A stretch of DNA of 64,000 bases from contig DUBB01000014.1 in the NCBI GenBank assembly GCA_012960535.1, positions 218,408 through 282,407 on the forward strand, in the 5' to 3' direction. Both the position numbers and the translations under genes were made by a program. Positions 1-9,092 of this stretch are shown here, one piece after another. This DNA comes from Gammaproteobacteria bacterium. GTDB taxonomy: Bacteria > Pseudomonadota > Gammaproteobacteria > Pseudomonadales > Azotimanducaceae. How positions within the stretch are numbered: the stretch's first letter is position 1; each line of letters opens with the position of its first letter. The notes below the pieces were generated by a model that worked only from the letters and a program-made list of their open reading frames with translations, did not search any database and had not been told where the DNA came from.

Positions 1-237
1 TATTACTTCACGGGACTGGTTTATTTCCTTGAGTACACTTTCATTATGCAGTTGTTGTTTGATCTCATCCGCCCCGATTTCTCTTTCTATTTCAGAACGG
101 AGGTCGTTAAAACTGCGTTTAAACCGGCCAAACCATAGTGCCAGAGAACGTATTGTTTCAGGGAGTTTGTCTGGTCCAATCACCAGTAAAGCGACTACTG
201 CGATGGCAAGTAATTCTGGGAAACCAACGTCGAACAT
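1..237 (-). CDS. tatB: TatB, Sec-independent translocase subunit (3' end cut by window edge)
   Basis: TatB is the bitopic inner-membrane subunit that, with TatC, forms the receptor for twin-arginine signal peptides. The 79 visible codons start at the ATG read from 237 and stay open to base 1. They begin MFDVGFPELL, the usual TatB start, followed by one hydrophobic segment (about residues 8-21), a GPDKLPE hinge and an amphipathic helix with FGRFKRSF. The gene lies 3 bases after the tatA stop, so the two are co-transcribed; tatC presumably lies beyond the edge. The C-terminal part is missing only because of the window boundary. Confidence 0.95.
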   Translation of the reverse strand, partial: MFDVGFPELLAIAVVALLVIGPDKLPETIRSLALWFGRFKRSFNDLRSEIEREIGADEIKQQLHNESVLKEINQSREVI

Positions 238-240
238 CGA

Positions 241-447
241 TCAGGAACTGCCTTCGTTCCCGCTTTTTTGGGTGGCTGGTGATTCAGCGCCATCCAGGGG
301 CTCTGGCTTGGGTTCTTCACTGACCGCACTTCTAAAGCCTTTGATGGCAGAACCCAGGTCGTTACCCAGCGAGCTTAGTTTTTTGCTTCCAAACATGAGA
401 AGAACAATAACAAGAATAATGATTAATTCTGTAATCCCAAATGACAT
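241..447 (-). CDS. tatA: TatA, twin-arginine translocase pore subunit
   Basis: TatA oligomerises to form the passage for folded Tat substrates across the inner membrane. The protein is 68 residues: a short periplasmic N-terminus (MSFGITEL), one transmembrane helix (about 6-19), the FGSKKL hinge, an amphipathic helix (GNDLGSAIKGFRSA) and an acidic Pro/Glu-rich tail. I chose the ATG at 447 because AAGGAG stands 7-8 bases upstream and the family starts there; the longer open frame to 519 only overlaps hisE. It sits between hisE and tatB, the order known from Pseudomonas. Confidence 0.95.
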   Translation of the reverse strand: MSFGITELIIILVIVLLMFGSKKLSSLGNDLGSAIKGFRSAVSEEPKPEPLDGAESPATQKSGNEGSS

Positions 448-451
448 AATG

Positions 452-787
452 TTACTCCTTACGATATCTCGAAAGTTTTTCCTCCAAACCGGAGGTACCT
501 TGACGGTTTTCCAATTCATGGCTAACGGTTTCAGGATTGATACCCAGATAGTCCAGTAAGACCAATAAATGAAACCAGAGGTCTGCCATTTCGCTGGTTA
601 ATTCATGCTGGTCCTTAGCACTCATATGGTCTTTGGCGGCGATAATCACTTCTATTGCCTCTTCACCGACCTTCTCCAGTATTTTATTCAGGCCGGCTCT
701 ATTGAGATCGGCTACATAGGAGTTTTCAGCATTGGCCATACGGCGACTACGGATTGTGGCAAATAATGCGTCTAGACTTTCATTCAC
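452..787 (-). CDS. hisE: HisE, phosphoribosyl-ATP pyrophosphatase
   Basis: HisE hydrolyses phosphoribosyl-ATP to phosphoribosyl-AMP plus pyrophosphate, the second step of histidine synthesis, in the cytosol. The 111-residue all-helical protein has the MazG-like metal-binding signature: KVGEEAIEVIIAA around residues 39-51 and EMADLWFHLLVLL around 66-78, whose Glu/Asp residues bind Mg2+. Length fits stand-alone HisE. Its start overlaps the end of hisI by 8 bases, implying translational coupling. Separate hisI and hisE genes between ubiB and tatA is the pseudomonad arrangement rather than the fused hisIE of enterobacteria. Confidence 0.95.
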   Translation of the reverse strand: MNESLDALFATIRSRRMANAENSYVADLNRAGLNKILEKVGEEAIEVIIAAKDHMSAKDQHELTSEMADLWFHLLVLLDYLGINPETVSHELENRQGTSGLEEKLSRYRKE

Positions 788-1187
788 CTTTATAGATCTC
801 CGCTGGATCCTTTAAAACTGATTCCATTTCCTGCCATTTTCCCTCTGAGAGTTTCCTGAAAAAACAACTTCTTCTACCCGTGTGACAGGCAATTCCGCCT
901 GTTTGACCCACGCTCAATACTAGCACATCGCTGTCGCAGTCCAGATAAATACCGTCTATCTGCTGGCTGTGTCCGGATTTTTCTCCTTTTCGCCACAGAG
1001 TTTGTCTGGATCTAGACCAATAGACTGCATATCCAGAGTTAACGGATTCAATGACTGCCTGGCGGTTCATCCAGGCCAGCATAAGTATTTTACCTGAGAT
1101 TTTGTCCTGAGCAATCGCCGGAATCAGGCCTTCCTCATTAAATTTGAGGGCTGCAACATAGTCTGGCGCATAAGGTTCTTTTTTCAT
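780..1187 (-). CDS. hisI: HisI, phosphoribosyl-AMP cyclohydrolase
   Basis: HisI opens the purine ring of phosphoribosyl-AMP, the third step of histidine synthesis. In 135 residues the family landmarks are clear: LMLAWMNRQA (about 36-45), WSRSRQTLWRKGEKSGH (58-74), the Mg-binding DCDSDV (84-89) and the zinc-site CHTGRRSCF (102-110). It overlaps the ubiB stop by 4 bases and hisE by 8, so ubiB-hisI-hisE look like one transcript. Nothing suggests loss of function. Confidence 0.96.
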   Translation of the reverse strand: MKKEPYAPDYVAALKFNEEGLIPAIAQDKISGKILMLAWMNRQAVIESVNSGYAVYWSRSRQTLWRKGEKSGHSQQIDGIYLDCDSDVLVLSVGQTGGIACHTGRRSCFFRKLSEGKWQEMESVLKDPAEIYKGE

Positions 1188-2824
1188 GGTCTACTGATCA
1201 GAAGATATAAGGCTATTGTACCTAGAATAACTGTGCCTATCAGCAACCCTTGGTCAAGGTCTAACTGGAGTCCTGGAACAATGGCAAATCCAAGAGCAAG
1301 GCCAAGTCCAACCGTCGTTAAGCGCGCGGTCTTGCTAAATTTGTGGAAATGTTGAAAGTCCGACTTCAGCGTTGTCAGCAGTCTGGCCTGCTGGCGTTGG
1401 TTCAGCGATATTTGTTTTATTTCCCTGGCAGCAAAAAGAAGGTTTCGGGGAAGCTCGGGTAATTCTGCCAGTGCCGCCGGAGCCAGTGATTTCAGTTCTT
1501 CCATGAAATGAACAAAGCCCGTTTGCCTTTTCATCCACCGCTTCATAAATGGTGCCGCGGTTTCCCATAGATCGAGATCCGCATAAACCTGGCGACCAAT
1601 ACCTTCAATATTCAACAGGGTTTTTTGTAACAGAACGAGCTGTGGCTGAACTTCCATATTAAATTCCCTGGCCGTATTGAACAGTGCTATTAACAGGCCT
1701 GCAAATCTGATTTCTCGCATTGGCTTCCCAAAAATCGGTCGACAGACCTCCGCTATCACCTTTTCAAAGGCATCTATGTCCGTATCTGCCGGTACCCAGC
1801 CGCTTTCGATGTGAGCAAGGGCTACAGCTCGATAATCTGCATTAAAAAATGCGAGCAGGTTCTTTGCCAGATACTTTTGATCGTCAGCACTTAGGACCCC
1901 GATTATGGCGCAATCCAGTGCTATGTAGGTTGGATTCTCCGGGTCTGAAGCGTTAACAAGCACGTTTCCAGGATGCATATCAGCATGAAAGAAATTGTCC
2001 TCAAATACCTGCGTGAAAAATATCTCCACTCCCAGGTGCGCCAGCTTACGAAGATTTACCTGTCTTTTGTTAAGTTCGTTTAGATCTGTGACGACAATCC
2101 CACTGACTTTTTCCATCACCAGAATGTTCTTGTTGCTCAATTCCGGATAAACCATGGGAACATAGAGTTTGCCGCTGTTTTGCCAATTGGCTCTGAGTTT
2201 CTGTGTGTTCTCGCGTTCCAGTTCCAGGTCTAACTCATCCAGTATGGTGTGGCGATAATCGGTAACAATATCCGACAGCCTGAGTCTGGCCAGATCTGGC
2301 CAAAACTGGGTGAGTAACTTGGCTATTCTAGCAAGCAGGTCGAGGTCCCTTTGAATAATTGCGCTAATGCCTGGCCGAATGACTTTAACGACTACCTGTT
2401 CTCCGCAGAGGAGCACGCCGCTATGTACCTGTGCCACCGAGGCTGAGGCCAGTGGCTCGTGTTCGAGGTGAGAAAATACCTCTGGGATTGATCTACCGAG
2501 ATTGGTTTCTATGATTTGTAGAGATTGCTCTGACGAAAAAGGCGGTACACGATCCTGAAGCATCTCGAGTTCTTCAGCCAGGGTGGTCGATAGAATGTCC
2601 TTTCGGGTGGACAATAATTGACCAAATTTGATAAATATTGGGCCTAGGGTCACCAGCGCTGCACGAACTGCTACATCTTTGGATGCTTCCTTCGCGGGTA
2701 GCAGTTTGAGTGGCAACAGCAGTGTATGAAGCCACAGCGGTGCTCCCTCAAATTCGGTCAGTTGCCGGTCAAGACGATATTGGCAGAGCACAAGAAGGAT
2801 CTTCAGTGCTCTTAATTTAGCCAT
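1184..2824 (-). CDS. ubiB: UbiB, atypical kinase/ATPase required for ubiquinone synthesis
   Basis: UbiB (ABC1/ADCK family) is a membrane-associated protein-kinase-like ATPase needed for ubiquinone synthesis, probably by helping extract lipid intermediates. The 546-residue protein shows the family KxGQ motif (IKFGQLLSTRKD, about 67-78), an Ala-rich nucleotide loop (LASASVAQVHSG), ExD-type LDELDLELE, HADMHPGN near residue 287 and a hydrophobic C-terminus (about 500-545) that should form the membrane anchor. I prefer the ATG at 2824; a TTG two codons earlier overlaps the ubiE stop. The gene normally found between ubiE and ubiB in gammaproteobacteria (ubiJ) is absent. Confidence 0.96.
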   Translation of the reverse strand: MAKLRALKILLVLCQYRLDRQLTEFEGAPLWLHTLLLPLKLLPAKEASKDVAVRAALVTLGPIFIKFGQLLSTRKDILSTTLAEELEMLQDRVPPFSSEQSLQIIETNLGRSIPEVFSHLEHEPLASASVAQVHSGVLLCGEQVVVKVIRPGISAIIQRDLDLLARIAKLLTQFWPDLARLRLSDIVTDYRHTILDELDLELERENTQKLRANWQNSGKLYVPMVYPELSNKNILVMEKVSGIVVTDLNELNKRQVNLRKLAHLGVEIFFTQVFEDNFFHADMHPGNVLVNASDPENPTYIALDCAIIGVLSADDQKYLAKNLLAFFNADYRAVALAHIESGWVPADTDIDAFEKVIAEVCRPIFGKPMREIRFAGLLIALFNTAREFNMEVQPQLVLLQKTLLNIEGIGRQVYADLDLWETAAPFMKRWMKRQTGFVHFMEELKSLAPAALAELPELPRNLLFAAREIKQISLNQRQQARLLTTLKSDFQHFHKFSKTARLTTVGLGLALGFAIVPGLQLDLDQGLLIGTVILGTIALYLLISRP

Positions 2825-2826
2825 AG

Positions 2827-3603
2827 TCAATTATCTCTCTGATTCAGAATATCTTCTGTCCCGCCATTTTCACCCTGGTGGATGGCAACGACGCCACCAG
2901 CAAGGTTTTCGTAGGACACTTTCTGATACCCAGCGTTGCGCATCATCTCAGCAAAGCTTTCCTGGTCAGGGTGCATCTCGATTGACTCTATCAGATACTG
3001 ATAGGGTTGGCTGTCGCCGGTAATCCATTGTCCGATTTTCGGCCACAGACCAGAAAACACCTTGTAGGCAGGCTGCAGAAACGGTTGGGTCAGTTTGGAA
3101 AATTCAAGAATGACCAGTCTCCCACCCAATTTTAGAGTCCGCCGGATCTCGCTGAGCGCACGTGCCTTATCCGTTACATTGCGGATACCGAAGGCCATGG
3201 TGATAGCGTCAAAGTGTTGGTCAGGGAAAGGCAGGCTTTCTGCATCACCCTGGATGAACTGGATATTACCCAGCAGGCCCTTGTCAAGTAGGCGATCCCT
3301 GCCTGCACAGAGCATTGCCTGATTGATATCGCACAGCATAACCTGGCCTTCAGGGCCAACTTTTTTTGACAGCAATTCGGTCAGATCGCCTGTCCCACCT
3401 GCAAGGTCCATTATTTGGTGACCTGGACGTGCTTTGGTTAATTCAACGGTCATCCGTTTGATAAGGCGATGCGTTCCCAGTGACATCAAGTCATTCATCA
3501 GGTCGTATTGTTTGGCAACGCTATGGAAAACATTGGCAACATGATCGGCTTTTTCGGATTTGGGCACTGACTGAAATCCGAAATGGGTTTTGTCTTGGTC
3601 CAT
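2827..3603 (-). CDS. ubiE: UbiE, ubiquinone/menaquinone C-methyltransferase
   Basis: UbiE is the SAM-dependent C-methyltransferase acting on 2-polyprenyl-methoxy-benzoquinol (and demethylmenaquinol). The Rossmann SAM-binding motif DLAGGTGDLT is at about residues 66-75; family blocks THFGFQSV (5-12), YDLMNDLMSLGTHR and the IRNVTDKARAL segment are all present. I chose the ATG at 3603 (258 residues), which matches the family N-terminus; an in-frame start at 3645 would add 14 unconserved residues. The stop is 2 bases upstream of the ubiB start. Confidence 0.95.
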   Translation of the reverse strand: MDQDKTHFGFQSVPKSEKADHVANVFHSVAKQYDLMNDLMSLGTHRLIKRMTVELTKARPGHQIMDLAGGTGDLTELLSKKVGPEGQVMLCDINQAMLCAGRDRLLDKGLLGNIQFIQGDAESLPFPDQHFDAITMAFGIRNVTDKARALSEIRRTLKLGGRLVILEFSKLTQPFLQPAYKVFSGLWPKIGQWITGDSQPYQYLIESIEMHPDQESFAEMMRNAGYQKVSYENLAGGVVAIHQGENGGTEDILNQRDN

Positions 3604-3665
3604 TGCTTCTACTATAGAGTTGATAGTCTGAGTACTATTGTACACCTGATAAGCTTTGCACGGGG

Positions 3666-4031
3666 TCAGTCCAGAGCGATAAACTGTGGCTCTCTTGACT
3701 GCCCTGCAGCAGACAGGCGCTTTAGGTAATCTTGCCAGTTAGCCTGCTCGTTCTCGCCGAGCAATTGTAGGTAGTCCCAGCTGTATATACCCGAATCGTG
3801 ACCATCAGAAAAGCTGATTCTTATGGCGTAGTGCCCCTGTATACGAATGTCTTTGAAAGTAATGAGTTTTTTGCCATGCTGCAGAATCTGCTGCCCTGGT
3901 GCATGTCCCTGGACCTCGGCAGAGGGAGAGAATACTCGCAGGTATTCGGCCCTGAGCAGAAAAGTTTGCTTCTGATAAACCAATTCCAGGGTGGCTGATT
4001 TTTTGTGGACTTTTATATCAGTGGGGCGCAT
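3666..4031 (-). CDS. DUF971 / gamma-butyrobetaine-hydroxylase N-terminal-like protein
   Basis: This 121-residue protein consists of one DUF971 domain, the small zinc-associated module also found at the N-terminus of gamma-butyrobetaine hydroxylases. Visible family features are the start (RPTDIKVHKKSATLEL), LRAEYLRVFSPSAEVQGH (27-44) and SDGHDSGIYSWDYL (75-88). It contains none of the downstream dioxygenase domain, so a catalytic role is not supported. It lies between hslU and ubiE, the same neighbourhood as in Pseudomonas. Its ribosome-binding AAGG falls in a tandem repeat described separately. Specific function unknown. Confidence 0.85.
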   Translation of the reverse strand: MRPTDIKVHKKSATLELVYQKQTFLLRAEYLRVFSPSAEVQGHAPGQQILQHGKKLITFKDIRIQGHYAIRISFSDGHDSGIYSWDYLQLLGENEQANWQDYLKRLSAAGQSREPQFIALD

Positions 4032-4032
4032 T

Positions 4033-4072
4033 GCTTGCCTTAAACAGCTTGCCTTAAACAGCTTGTATTAAA
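4033..4072. repeat. 14-bp tandem repeat, about 2.9 copies, between hslU and DUF971 gene
   Basis: GCTTGCCTTAAACA occurs at 4033-4046 and again at 4047-4060, followed by a degenerate third copy (4061-4072) that runs into the hslU stop codon. Read on the minus strand, each full copy supplies TTTAAGGCAAGC, so the AAGG ahead of the DUF971 gene start is duplicated. Confidence 0.9.
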
Positions 4073-5402
4073 GGATATAGCGACTCAGATCTTCGTTGGC
4101 AGCAAGATCTTGCAGGTGATCATTAACGTAGCTGGCATCGATGCAGATACCAAGGCTCTGCGCTGGTTGACCTTCTTCCCCGGCGGAGTATGAGAGCTCT
4201 TCCAGTAATTTCTCCATCACTGTATGCAGTCTCCTTGCTCCTATATTTTCTGTGGTCTCATTCACCTGCCAGGCAATTTCTGCTATGCGTTTCAAACCAT
4301 CAGATGCGAACTTGATATCAAGGCCTTCTGTACGGAGAAGGCTCTGATACTGTTCGGTCAGGGAAAAATCAGGCTCTGTCAGGATTCTTACAAAGTCATC
4401 TACGGACAGCGTTGATAATTCGACTCGTATTGGTAACCTGCCCTGGAATTCAGGGATTAGATCGGATGGTTTGCTAAGATGGAAAGCCCCTGAGGCAATA
4501 AAAAGGATGTGGTCCGTTTTAATAATTCCGTGCTTAGTGGTTACGTGGCTGCCTTCTATGAGAGGAAGCAGGTCTCGTTGTACGCCCTCTCTTGATACAT
4601 CCGCTCCGCCGTAATCAGATTTTTTTGCAATCTTGTCTACTTCATCAATAAACACAATTCCTGTCTGTTCCACTGCATTGATGGTTTTTAACTTCAGATC
4701 TTCATCGTCAATAAGTTTTGCTGCTTCTTCATGGGTTAATATTTTCAGCGCATCCTTGACAGTCAGGCGTTTTGCCTTGCTTTTCCCAGGAGATAGATTT
4801 GAAAACATATTTTGTAGCTGATTGGTCATTTCCTCCATTCCTGGCGGCGCCATAATCTCTATTCCTACCGGGTTTGCTTGAATATCGATATCGATTTCCC
4901 GATCGTCTAACTGTCCCTGGCGCAGTTTCTTGCGGAAAAGTTGACGGGTACTATTATGTTGTTCGTCTGTGCTTTGTTCGCCTCTTGCGGCGGGCAACAG
5001 GGTGTCGAGAATCCGCTCCTCTGCTGCGTCTGCAGCACGCGGCTGAGACTGAGATATTATGTTGTCACGTAACATTTTATAGGCGGCTTCGGTAAGATCG
5101 CGAATAATCGATTCCACATCCCTGCCGACGTAGCCAACCTCAGTAAATTTGGTGGCTTCTACTTTAATAAAGGGGGCGTGGGCAAGTTTTGCGAGGCGCC
5201 TGGCAATTTCGGTTTTGCCAACGCCCGTTGGGCCGATCATCAGAATATTTTTCGGTGAAATTTCCTGCATCATTTCAGCAGACAATTGCTGCCGTCGCCA
5301 ACGGTTGCGCAAGGCAATTGCGACTGCTCGTTTTGCCGCGTCCTGACCGATAATGTGTTTGTTCAGTTCGTGGACAATTTCTCTTGGGGTCATGCTGGTC
5401 AT
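4068..5402 (-). CDS. hslU: HslU, ATPase of the HslVU (ClpYQ) protease
   Basis: HslU is the AAA+ unfoldase that feeds proteins to the HslV peptidase. The 444-residue protein has the typical start ([17 protein letters not shown]), Walker [10 protein letters not shown], the pore-loop [13 protein letters not shown], an I-domain (about 105-240), Walker [12 protein letters not shown], sensor residues and the C-terminal EDLSRYIL that docks into HslV. I chose the ATG at 5402 because the family N-terminus begins there and it lies 14 bases after the hslV stop; the upstream in-frame extension is not family sequence. Confidence 0.97.
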   Translation of the reverse strand: MTSMTPREIVHELNKHIIGQDAAKRAVAIALRNRWRRQQLSAEMMQEISPKNILMIGPTGVGKTEIARRLAKLAHAPFIKVEATKFTEVGYVGRDVESIIRDLTEAAYKMLRDNIISQSQPRAADAAEERILDTLLPAARGEQSTDEQHNSTRQLFRKKLRQGQLDDREIDIDIQANPVGIEIMAPPGMEEMTNQLQNMFSNLSPGKSKAKRLTVKDALKILTHEEAAKLIDDEDLKLKTINAVEQTGIVFIDEVDKIAKKSDYGGADVSREGVQRDLLPLIEGSHVTTKHGIIKTDHILFIASGAFHLSKPSDLIPEFQGRLPIRVELSTLSVDDFVRILTEPDFSLTEQYQSLLRTEGLDIKFASDGLKRIAEIAWQVNETTENIGARRLHTVMEKLLEELSYSAGEEGQPAQSLGICIDASYVNDHLQDLAANEDLSRYIL

Positions 5403-5416
5403 GGCATTATCACTTA

Positions 5417-5959
5417 CTAAGGACTGGAAATGGATTCGATGGTCAGGCTCGTGTTGGTATAAATGCAAATTTCTGCAGCAATGCTCAGACTCTGCTTGAC
5501 GACCTCTTCGGCCGAAAGTTCAGTGTGGCTTACCATGGCTATCGCCGCTGCTTTAGCGTACTGGCCACCAGAACCAATAGCCATGATGCCGTCACTGGGC
5601 TCCACCACATCGCCGGTTCCGGTGATCATAAGTGAATCCTTTTCATCAGCGACTAATAACAAAGCCTCAAGTCTGCGTAACGCGCGATCACTTCGCCAGT
5701 CTTTAGCCAGTTCTACCGCGGCTCTAACCAGATTACCCTGATGCTGGTCTAACTGGGCTTCAAAACGTTCAAACAGGGTAAATGCGTCTGCAGTACCACC
5801 GGCAAAACCTGCAATGACTTTATTGTCAAAAAGCCGGCGTACCTTACGGGCATTGCCTTTTAAAACAGTGTCGCCCTGGGTGACCTGACCGTCCCCGCCA
5901 ATAACTACCGACTTGCCACGGCGGACCGCTAAAATTGTTGTACCTTTAAATTGTTCCAA
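5417..5959 (-). CDS. hslV: HslV, proteasome-like peptidase subunit
   Basis: HslV is the N-terminal-nucleophile threonine protease of the HslVU complex. The 180-residue precursor begins [14 protein letters not shown]: cleavage after Gly6 would expose the catalytic Thr, as in homologues with a short propeptide. Conserved [30 protein letters not shown] and [12 protein letters not shown] are present, as is the C-terminal ICIYTN. It is immediately upstream of hslU (14 bases) in the usual order and follows the SPOR-protein gene. Confidence 0.97.
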   Translation of the reverse strand: MEQFKGTTILAVRRGKSVVIGGDGQVTQGDTVLKGNARKVRRLFDNKVIAGFAGGTADAFTLFERFEAQLDQHQGNLVRAAVELAKDWRSDRALRRLEALLLVADEKDSLMITGTGDVVEPSDGIMAIGSGGQYAKAAAIAMVSHTELSAEEVVKQSLSIAAEICIYTNTSLTIESISSP

Positions 5960-6012
5960 AATGCATTCACCTCGCTGGATAACAGGAGAAGTGGGGCCGA
6001 AGCCTGCTTATT

Positions 6013-6546
6013 TCAAGGCGTACTGCGTCTGGGCATTGCTTCGAATTGATTGCGAGCCAGCAAATCCTGGGCCCGACTCAGAGATTGACGGCTGGAAAAG
6101 GGTCCTACCATGACCCTATGCCAGTTGGTTCCATTGATCTCTTTAGACTGTATAAAAGCATCAAGCCCCAGCAGGAGTATCTCTGCTCGCCTTGCATCTG
6201 CATCCCTGGAGGATTGAAACGAGCCGGTTTGAAGCAGAAAGCTGGAGGCTTCTGCTGCCGCCGAGCCGGGACTGGGCTGCTCGTAACCGGCTATGGTCTG
6301 CACCTCGTCAGTTGGAAAAAGGTCATGAAAAGTGAAATTCATAATTTCTTTTTCCAAGCGTATCTCAGGTTCCGGTTTCAGTGGCGCTTGCGTGAGGGTT
6401 TCCGATGAGCCTTTCTGCTGCCAGGCGTAGAACATGAAAGTGGTCAGGGTACCGGCTATGAATCCGATTACAAAGGTCAGGACTTTGCCCTGGGAACGAG
6501 CCAACGCGATGTTTTTGTTATTTCTCTTTGCAAAATCTCTGCTCAT
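6013..6546 (-). CDS. SPOR-domain membrane protein (FtsN-like)
   Basis: A 177-residue bitopic protein: short basic cytoplasmic N-terminus (SRDFAKRNNKN), one transmembrane helix (about 22-42), a Pro/Glu-rich linker, and a C-terminal SPOR domain (about 100-172) beginning FLLQTGSFQSSRDADARRAE and containing VMVGPFSSRQSLSRAQ. SPOR domains bind denuded glycan strands at the septum, so a cell-division or envelope role is likely. The position directly before hslVU matches the FtsN-like gene of pseudomonads, where argS lies between it and priA; argS is missing here. It is shorter than E. coli FtsN, so orthology to ftsN is not certain. Confidence 0.85.
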   Translation of the reverse strand: MSRDFAKRNNKNIALARSQGKVLTFVIGFIAGTLTTFMFYAWQQKGSSETLTQAPLKPEPEIRLEKEIMNFTFHDLFPTDEVQTIAGYEQPSPGSAAAEASSFLLQTGSFQSSRDADARRAEILLLGLDAFIQSKEINGTNWHRVMVGPFSSRQSLSRAQDLLARNQFEAMPRRSTP

Positions 6547-6594
6547 GGAATGATTCTAAAGGATGTGCGTGAGTTTGCGTAGCACTTAGCTCGC

Positions 6595-8766
6595 TTAATA
6601 TAGGTCATAGGGATCCACGTCGAGACTCCAGCGCACCGTGCTGGCCTTTATTCGTTCAGCAACCTCAATGATTTGAAGCATTGCTCTGTGCAGTTCCCCG
6701 CGACGATTGCTGACAATGAGAAGCTGTGCCCGATAGTAGCCCACGCGTTTTTCCATAGCGGGAAGGACCGGGCCGAGTATCTCGATACTGTCAGCGTTAG
6801 CTGTGGCTTTGCGTAAGCTGTCCAGATACTGCAGGGCCTTGTTTCTGTTTCTTGATTCTGCACGCACAATGGCATGGAAATAAAAAGGTGGAAGCCGGTA
6901 CTGCTGACGCTGAGTGAGCAGGGTGTCGGCAAATTCAAGATAATCTTTCTGGGTCAACTGGTTCAGCTCGCGGTGTTCAGGAAATGCTGTGGGCAGAAAG
7001 ACTTTGCCTTTTTTGCTTTCCCTGCCGCTACGCCCGCCAGCTTGAACAATGAGTTGCCCGATTTTTTCCAATGATCGATAATCTGAGCTCATCAAGCCAC
7101 TGTCGATTTCAAGAACAACAACCATGGTTACATGAGCAAAATGGTGACCCTTGGCAAGGAGTTGAGTGCCTACCAGAATCGCAGGTTTGCCCAGGTTGAT
7201 TTGTTCGAACAGTTCCTGCATGGCGTGTTTCGATTTTGTAGAGTCGCTGTCCACTCGGAGGACCGGGTAATCGGGGAACAGGTTATTCAGCGATTCTTCG
7301 ATGCGCTGGGTACCTTCTCCCACCGGTGTCAGCGAGTGTTGTCGGCAGTTGGCACAGATTTTTGGAAGGTCAGTCTGAAAACCGCAGTGGTGGCAGCGTA
7401 GCACAGCCTGTTTCTGATGGACGGTAAGTCGGGCATCGCAGTGTTCACATGGCGCGATCCACTGACATTCATTGCAATACAGTACCGGTGCGTAGCCGCG
7501 TCGGTTAATCATAACAAGAATCTGATTGCCGCTTTGCAGCGCCTTGCCGATGGCATCAGTCATTGGTTTGTCGAGGAAAGAACGACTGTTAGTAAAACGA
7601 GTATCAATGAGCTGGTATTGCTCCCTTTCTGCTCCAGTGGCTCTTTCCGGGAGGCTGGAGAGCTGGTATTTGCCCAACCGCACATTGTGCAGGCTTTCAA
7701 GGGATGGCGTGGCAGAGCCAAGAACCACCGGAATGTTTTCCCAGCGACCTCTGATCACCGCTATATCTCTGGCAGAGTATCGAAAACCATCTTGCTGTTT
7801 ATAGGAGATATCGTGTTCTTCATCGACAACGATCAGACCCGGTCTTAGCATAGGTGCAAAAACCGAGGAACGAGTTCCGATAATGATGGCTGCTGAACCG
7901 TTGTAGCAGGCAATCCAGTTTGCTGACCGTTGATGCTCGGTTAATCCAGAGTGTAAAGTGACTATCGGTACAGCAAAGCGCTGCTCAAATCGTCCCAGGG
8001 TCTGGGGCGTCAGGGAAATTTCAGGGACCAGAATAAGGGCTTGTTTGCCGTTGCGCAGGGTTTTTTCGATAAGTTGCAGATACACCTCGGTCTTGCCGCT
8101 GCCAGTAACGCCGTATAACAGGTGCGTGCCCGGATCTTTTATATTTGAGATCGCAACCTGCTGATGGCGGTTTAGACTCAATCCTGGATGCTTGAGCGGT
8201 GATGTTGATGGTGCCTGCGGAGCGCTTTTCTGCCATGCCAGGAGTCCTTTCTTGATCAGCGGTTCCAGGGCGCCGGGTGTCAGGTTAAGTGCTTTTAAGT
8301 CAGATCTTCGGATTAGAGATTGGCCCTTGATTAACTGCCATATCTTGTTCTGCCTGGGAGCGCGTTGCAGGATTTGTGCTGCCTGGTTTTCATCTGCTTG
8401 GGTGACAGCAAGGAACGCTTCTTGTTTCGAGACCGGTAGACCTCGGCGTAATTTTGAAGTCATGGCGGTAAAATAAACCTCGCCAATGGGATGCAGATAA
8501 TAGTTGGCTGCCCAATTACAGATTTTGATTAAAGTTGTACTGAAAATGGGTTCGAGATCAATGATCTCGAGGACGGGTTTTATTCTTTCAACGTCTGTTA
8601 CAGCATCCTCGCTACTGCTGAGTATAATGCCTATCAGTTTCCTGGTTCCAAAGGGCACTCTGACCCGGATCCCGGGGCGAGCGTTAAAGGAAGGGGCCCA
8701 GTACTGGAAACTACGTCGGATCGGCACTGGCACGGCTATATCCAAATAGATTTTTGGTTTACTCAT
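6595..8766 (-). CDS. priA: PriA, primosomal replication-restart helicase
   Basis: PriA is the 3'-5' DNA helicase that recognises stalled forks and starts reassembly of the replisome. The 723-residue protein has the N-terminal 3'-DNA-binding domain, Walker [15 protein letters not shown], helicase motifs GSATPSLES and INRRGYAP, and the zinc-binding cysteine array ([14 protein letters not shown], then CHHCG and CANC) inserted in the helicase core. It is divergent from rpmE, with about 96 bases between the starts that must hold both promoters. Confidence 0.96.
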   Translation of the reverse strand: MSKPKIYLDIAVPVPIRRSFQYWAPSFNARPGIRVRVPFGTRKLIGIILSSSEDAVTDVERIKPVLEIIDLEPIFSTTLIKICNWAANYYLHPIGEVYFTAMTSKLRRGLPVSKQEAFLAVTQADENQAAQILQRAPRQNKIWQLIKGQSLIRRSDLKALNLTPGALEPLIKKGLLAWQKSAPQAPSTSPLKHPGLSLNRHQQVAISNIKDPGTHLLYGVTGSGKTEVYLQLIEKTLRNGKQALILVPEISLTPQTLGRFEQRFAVPIVTLHSGLTEHQRSANWIACYNGSAAIIIGTRSSVFAPMLRPGLIVVDEEHDISYKQQDGFRYSARDIAVIRGRWENIPVVLGSATPSLESLHNVRLGKYQLSSLPERATGAEREQYQLIDTRFTNSRSFLDKPMTDAIGKALQSGNQILVMINRRGYAPVLYCNECQWIAPCEHCDARLTVHQKQAVLRCHHCGFQTDLPKICANCRQHSLTPVGEGTQRIEESLNNLFPDYPVLRVDSDSTKSKHAMQELFEQINLGKPAILVGTQLLAKGHHFAHVTMVVVLEIDSGLMSSDYRSLEKIGQLIVQAGGRSGRESKKGKVFLPTAFPEHRELNQLTQKDYLEFADTLLTQRQQYRLPPFYFHAIVRAESRNRNKALQYLDSLRKATANADSIEILGPVLPAMEKRVGYYRAQLLIVSNRRGELHRAMLQIIEVAERIKASTVRWSLDVDPYDLY

Positions 8767-8795
8767 TTTTGTGCTTCATTTGTGTCGGCGCATCC

Positions 8796-8823
8796 TTGCT
8801 TATCCCAGATACTCTGTTATGAT
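8796..8823 (+). promoter_or_regulatory. Putative sigma70 promoter for rpmE
   Basis: TTGCTT (8796-8801), a 16-base spacer and TATGAT (8818-8823) preceded by TGT form a -35/extended -10 pair. Predicted start about 8830, roughly 33 bases before the rpmE ATG. The same TGTTAT core occurs before mdh, syd and the sulfotransferase gene. Confidence 0.5.
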
Positions 8824-8862
8824 CTGCGACTTCGTCGAAATAGCCCAGCCCAGGGGTACATT

Positions 8863-9078
8863 ATGAAAGTTGAAACACATCCGCAATACGAAGCGATTAA
8901 AGCGACTTGCAGTTGTGGCAATGTTATAGAGACAAGGTCGACTCTCTGCGAGGATATTCATCTAGATGTTTGTTCTCAATGTCACCCGTTTTATACCGGT
9001 AAGCAAAAAATGATCGATTCGGCAGGTAGAATTGATCGGTTTAATAAACGCTTCCGCCGGGGTTCTTCAGGCAGCTAG
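8863..9078 (+). CDS. rpmE: Ribosomal protein bL31 (zinc-binding form)
   Basis: bL31 sits in the 50S central protuberance and bridges to the small subunit. The 71-residue protein starts [20 protein letters not shown] and retains the cysteines typical of the zinc-containing paralogue: C16, C18, C37 and C40. The ATG at 8863 follows CAGGGG by about 6 bases; in-frame sequence from 8782 is upstream read-through. It is divergent from priA and convergent with ponA, whose stop is 14 bases away. Confidence 0.97.
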   Translation: MKVETHPQYEAIKATCSCGNVIETRSTLCEDIHLDVCSQCHPFYTGKQKMIDSAGRIDRFNKRFRRGSSGS

Positions 9079-9092
9079 TTTTCCTATTGTAG

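Noticed and set aside
29-559. 176-residue + strand open frame over tatB/tatA/hisE
   Set aside because: It is antisense to three clear genes, low in family resemblance, and lacks a ribosome-binding site.
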